Assembly: GCF_905220365.1 (NCBI RefSeq)
Contig: NC_061126.1
Coordinates: forward strand, 7,440,001 to 7,504,000
Source of the DNA: Vanessa cardui
Taxonomy: Eukaryota > Arthropoda > Insecta > Lepidoptera > Nymphalidae
Length of the DNA: 64,000 nt
Direction of reading: 5' to 3'
Both the position numbers and the translations under genes were made by a program. The notes beneath the pieces were generated by a model. That model was not told where the DNA came from. It saw only the letters and a program-made list of their open reading frames with translations, and made no database searches. This document shows positions 61,263-64,000 of this stretch, piece by piece (positions within the stretch are counted from its first letter, which is position 1; the number at the start of each line of letters is the position of its first letter).

Positions 61263-63650
61263 ATATAGGCATTAAATTTTTTTTATTGAAAATGCAGACA
61301 ACTTTACTCTTTACAATAATGTTAAATTTGTCATTATTTTCGTGAAAATTCCATATTAATTGAATCAGTTTTTCGTAAAGCGAACAAGATAACAATTAAT
61401 CAATCTCTTCGTAGAATTTGCATGAATATACTTCGTCAACGAAATGTTTACCTCTGTATTTCTTCTACACAGATTCGTAGTGTAAAGGTTAAATTGTTAT
61501 GTTTTTATAAATTGAAGTAATAAACAATATTTTATTCATTTATTCAATATGTAGCATATTGTATACAATAAACGGTATTTCTTGAATAAGAAAACATTAA
61601 AAAAAGAAAATCAAAATCTAGTGTCGCCAATATTTTTATACAAAAGGATTGTAAACGTTATTTATTGGAAGCACTTACACTAAGTTTAAAATAAAGATAC
61701 GCGTACTGAGCGACTCGTTAAAAAGACGCAAATGTCTGGTCGCAATAAATCAACGTGAGCGCTGTAAAAAGGAAAAACGTACCACAGAACAGTTCCGCTC
61801 CGCAGTCCGCAGTTTCTATCTATGGAGCAGCGGCCACTCGGTTAGATTTACGTGAAGACACTCCGGTATCTCCTGACCTATCTGCGGTTGCACGAAAACA
61901 AATAAAAGACCACTGGAAATATATTTCCACAGTGAAAAGCCAGTGACGGTAATTTCCGGGTTATCCTTTATTCCCGACGTTTTGTTTGGGATTTTTTTTT
62001 TCGATTTTGTCATTCTTTATTCAAAATGCACTTTGTATTCAATAATTGAGAGACTTGATCGTTGTTTTTTTTCATTTAGGCCAATTATTTTTTTACTGAT
62101 GTCATGGCTCAGGTACACGGGGTGGATAGCTCGCGTGCTAGCTATTTTGCTTCCAAATAACAATGGTTTTTTATTGTGCTTTTATAAGAGTGAGCCAGTG
62201 GTATTTATCCTGTTTCATAATAAGCATGATCGCATTGGTAATGTACTAGCAAATACCCCTAATACTGTCAGGCTAACCTCATCTTAATTTAATTATATTG
62301 CTACCCATACAAAGATGACCCATGGTATTAAGTATTAAATGGACTAAAGTAACATTTAACGTCTACAATTTGACAAGTCTGAATAATTTTTAGACCAAAG
62401 CCGAACGCTAGCTAAACGTTTGGCAGACATTGTTCTTTTAAGTATACAGAGAATTCCCTCTGTAACTTGCCGACCGACGTTAAGACTCGTGCAAATACGC
62501 CCGCTTACTTTTACTTTCTTTTATGAAGGCGAAATCTTTAAATCAAATTTATTCAAGTTTTAATACTACTCTTATTTTATAGCAGAATGTACTTCGGAAA
62601 TTATAAAGAGAACATGGGGAATAACGGTGTTTCAATTTTATTTTTCGTACATTTTGGAACGAGAGGAAATATAAGGTCTCACAGTATATCAGACGCAGGA
62701 TTTCTCACTAACACAGAATAAATGGTACTCATATCTTGTAGTATACAAGCGACGTGTCCTCGCATCACACGGCTAGCAAAAAGTACAACTTAATGATCTG
62801 AGACGAACTATTATTAATGATCGACGAAGTAACTACGTCATTTCATATAATTTTATCTGTGGGAATTCTTAACTGCAATTTTTTTCCCATTAAAATTTCT
62901 CTAAAAATAATTAAAAACATTTATCAAAACTTCCCTTTCAAATAAATAAAGATTTTAGTGGAGGAAATCGAACGAAAATGCACACAATTGTTTATATGCA
63001 CACAAAAATTAGCACGTACATACAGAGCGACTCAAAGTTGGACTTTATCATTATTACATAGTATAAAACAAAGTCGCTTACCGCTGTCGGCCCCTGTGTA
63101 TGCTTAGATCTTTAAAATTACCACAGGAATTTGATGCAGTATTTTTAATAGATAGATTGTTTTAAGAGGACGGTTTACATGTTCAATACATGTACAATAT
63201 AGTAAAGGAATGCTGATAAATTTAGAGATTTCAAAAGTGATGTCGTAAAAAAACTTATTTTTGCGCTACATTGCAAACGAACTAAACCCTACGACTACTA
63301 CAGCACTTAACTCCTTAAAAGTGTCTTTAAAAAAGTTTACGATGGTACTGTTACTACTACTACTGTCGGATAACCCATAGTAACCATTTTTTATCCCTCA
63401 CTTTTTTCCTAGAAATAATGGCTTATTTTCGAAGCGACTTAAGCATTTATTTGATTTTATCAACCATTATTTCTTATCCAATAAAGTACCTTAAATACAT
63501 TATGCATTTAATATAGATCAATATAGCTCTGTAAGTTAAATGAATAATTTCGAAGATATTACAGATTTAACGCGAAGGGACATAGCTGTTTGTATTGTCA
63601 AACAACTGGAAAAACTATGAACGTTGCAAGACATTCTGCAATAGATTTAG
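61263..63650. other. AT-rich stretch with one GC-richer island
   Basis: The island at about 61,740-61,950 has a 63-codon plus-strand frame (61755-61946) and an overlapping minus-strand frame, neither with recognised domains. The rest shows no gene. Confidence 0.3.
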
Positions 63651-63659
63651 TATCAAAAT

Positions 63660-63692
63660 TGCACCAGCGCGAAGCCGGGGCGGGTGGCTAGT
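63660..63692 (+). repeat. Helitron-like 3' end motif
   Basis: GCACCAGCGCGAAGCCGGGG then CGGGTGGCTAG|T: a CACC/GGTG hairpin-type end closing in CTAG (63688-63691) before T, the same motif as at 28,163. The body upstream (about 63,540-63,660) is not assignable with confidence. Confidence 0.45.
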
Positions 63693-64000
63693 ATATGTAC
63701 ATAATAACATTTGTGTAAAAATACATTAAATGTAGATAAATAAAATTGTTAATTGACTCGAATTCCGAATTGTGGCGAGGCAATGCGACCGAATAAAATA
63801 AAACAAATAAGGTTTTAAAAACAGCTGCCGCATGTGCAGCAAGTATAACGTTGACTAACATTCACATTGTCGTTTTGGAATGTTCAGACATTCCAGTTGA
63901 ACTGGAAAGCACTTGTCGCTATTGTTCACCGCTCCCATTCAAAAGATTCAAGTATTGTAAATAAAAGCCATAATATCATTTATTTCAAAATGCTTAAATT
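63693..64000. other. Window end, nothing assigned
   Basis: No gene or repeat boundary recognised. Confidence 0.3.

Noticed and set aside
1..64000. CRISPR arrays, bacterial operons or integrated viral genomes
   Set aside because: No regularly spaced repeats, no ribosome-binding-site-led gene clusters and no viral structural genes; the FP-like ORF belongs to a LINE.

Overview
The window looks like nuclear DNA of a lepidopteran insect. It is very AT-rich, genes are split by short introns, and it carries families of tRNA-derived SINEs, LINE tails and small DNA transposons typical of moth and butterfly genomes. Some of these families resemble butterfly repeats, but the sequence does not fix a genus. 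There are no bacterial operons, CRISPR arrays, rRNA genes or convincing functional tRNA genes.

Region 1 (about 0.4-4.8 kb, + strand) holds the only host gene I can reconstruct. It is a nine-exon, 5'-incomplete gene for a protein like PP1 regulatory subunit 36 (PPP1R36). All splice phases agree and the C-terminus is complete. Two introns hold tRNA-derived SINEs. The gene presumably starts upstream of the window.

Region 2 (4.8-19 kb) is AT-rich and intergenic. It contains a hAT-type MITE with an exact 8-bp target-site duplication (TSD), a perfect 34-bp inverted repeat with an 8-nt loop, a decayed copy of an abundant lepidopteran repeat, and one GC-rich patch with a POU-type octamer.

Region 3 (19.2-64 kb) begins with a GC-rich promoter-like segment and a first coding exon. 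That exon encodes a signal peptide and then a Cys/His/Arg-rich start, and it ends at a strong splice donor (19,755-19,890, +). I could not follow the gene further with confidence. Much of the next 44 kb may be its first intron or introns. GC-richer islands stand out from the AT background and could be regulatory elements or missed exons.

Transposons in region 3: a 5'-truncated, frameshifted jockey-type LINE on the minus strand (22.1-23.5 kb); a poly(A)-tailed, 5'-truncated retro-insertion with a 15-bp TSD (28.5 kb); a decayed hAT-like element (36.6 kb); a 585-bp Mutator-like foldback element with about 95-bp terminal inverted repeats and a 10-bp TSD (38.5-39.1 kb); a tRNA-SINE with a perfect 14-bp TSD (43.8 kb) and older SINE copies; and an apparently full-length CR1/jockey-type LINE (53.5-58.6 kb).

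The full-length LINE has an intact ORF1 (coiled coil plus a domain like baculovirus FP25K), an endonuclease/reverse-transcriptase ORF2 broken only by one extra A in an A10 run, a tRNA-like A-box/B-box pair in its 5' leader, and a 3' stem-loop with a (TTA)n tail. I found no sign of a novel defence or biosynthetic system. The most interesting items are the LINE's 5' leader and ORF1, the foldback element, the perfect hairpins, and the unassigned secreted-protein exon.
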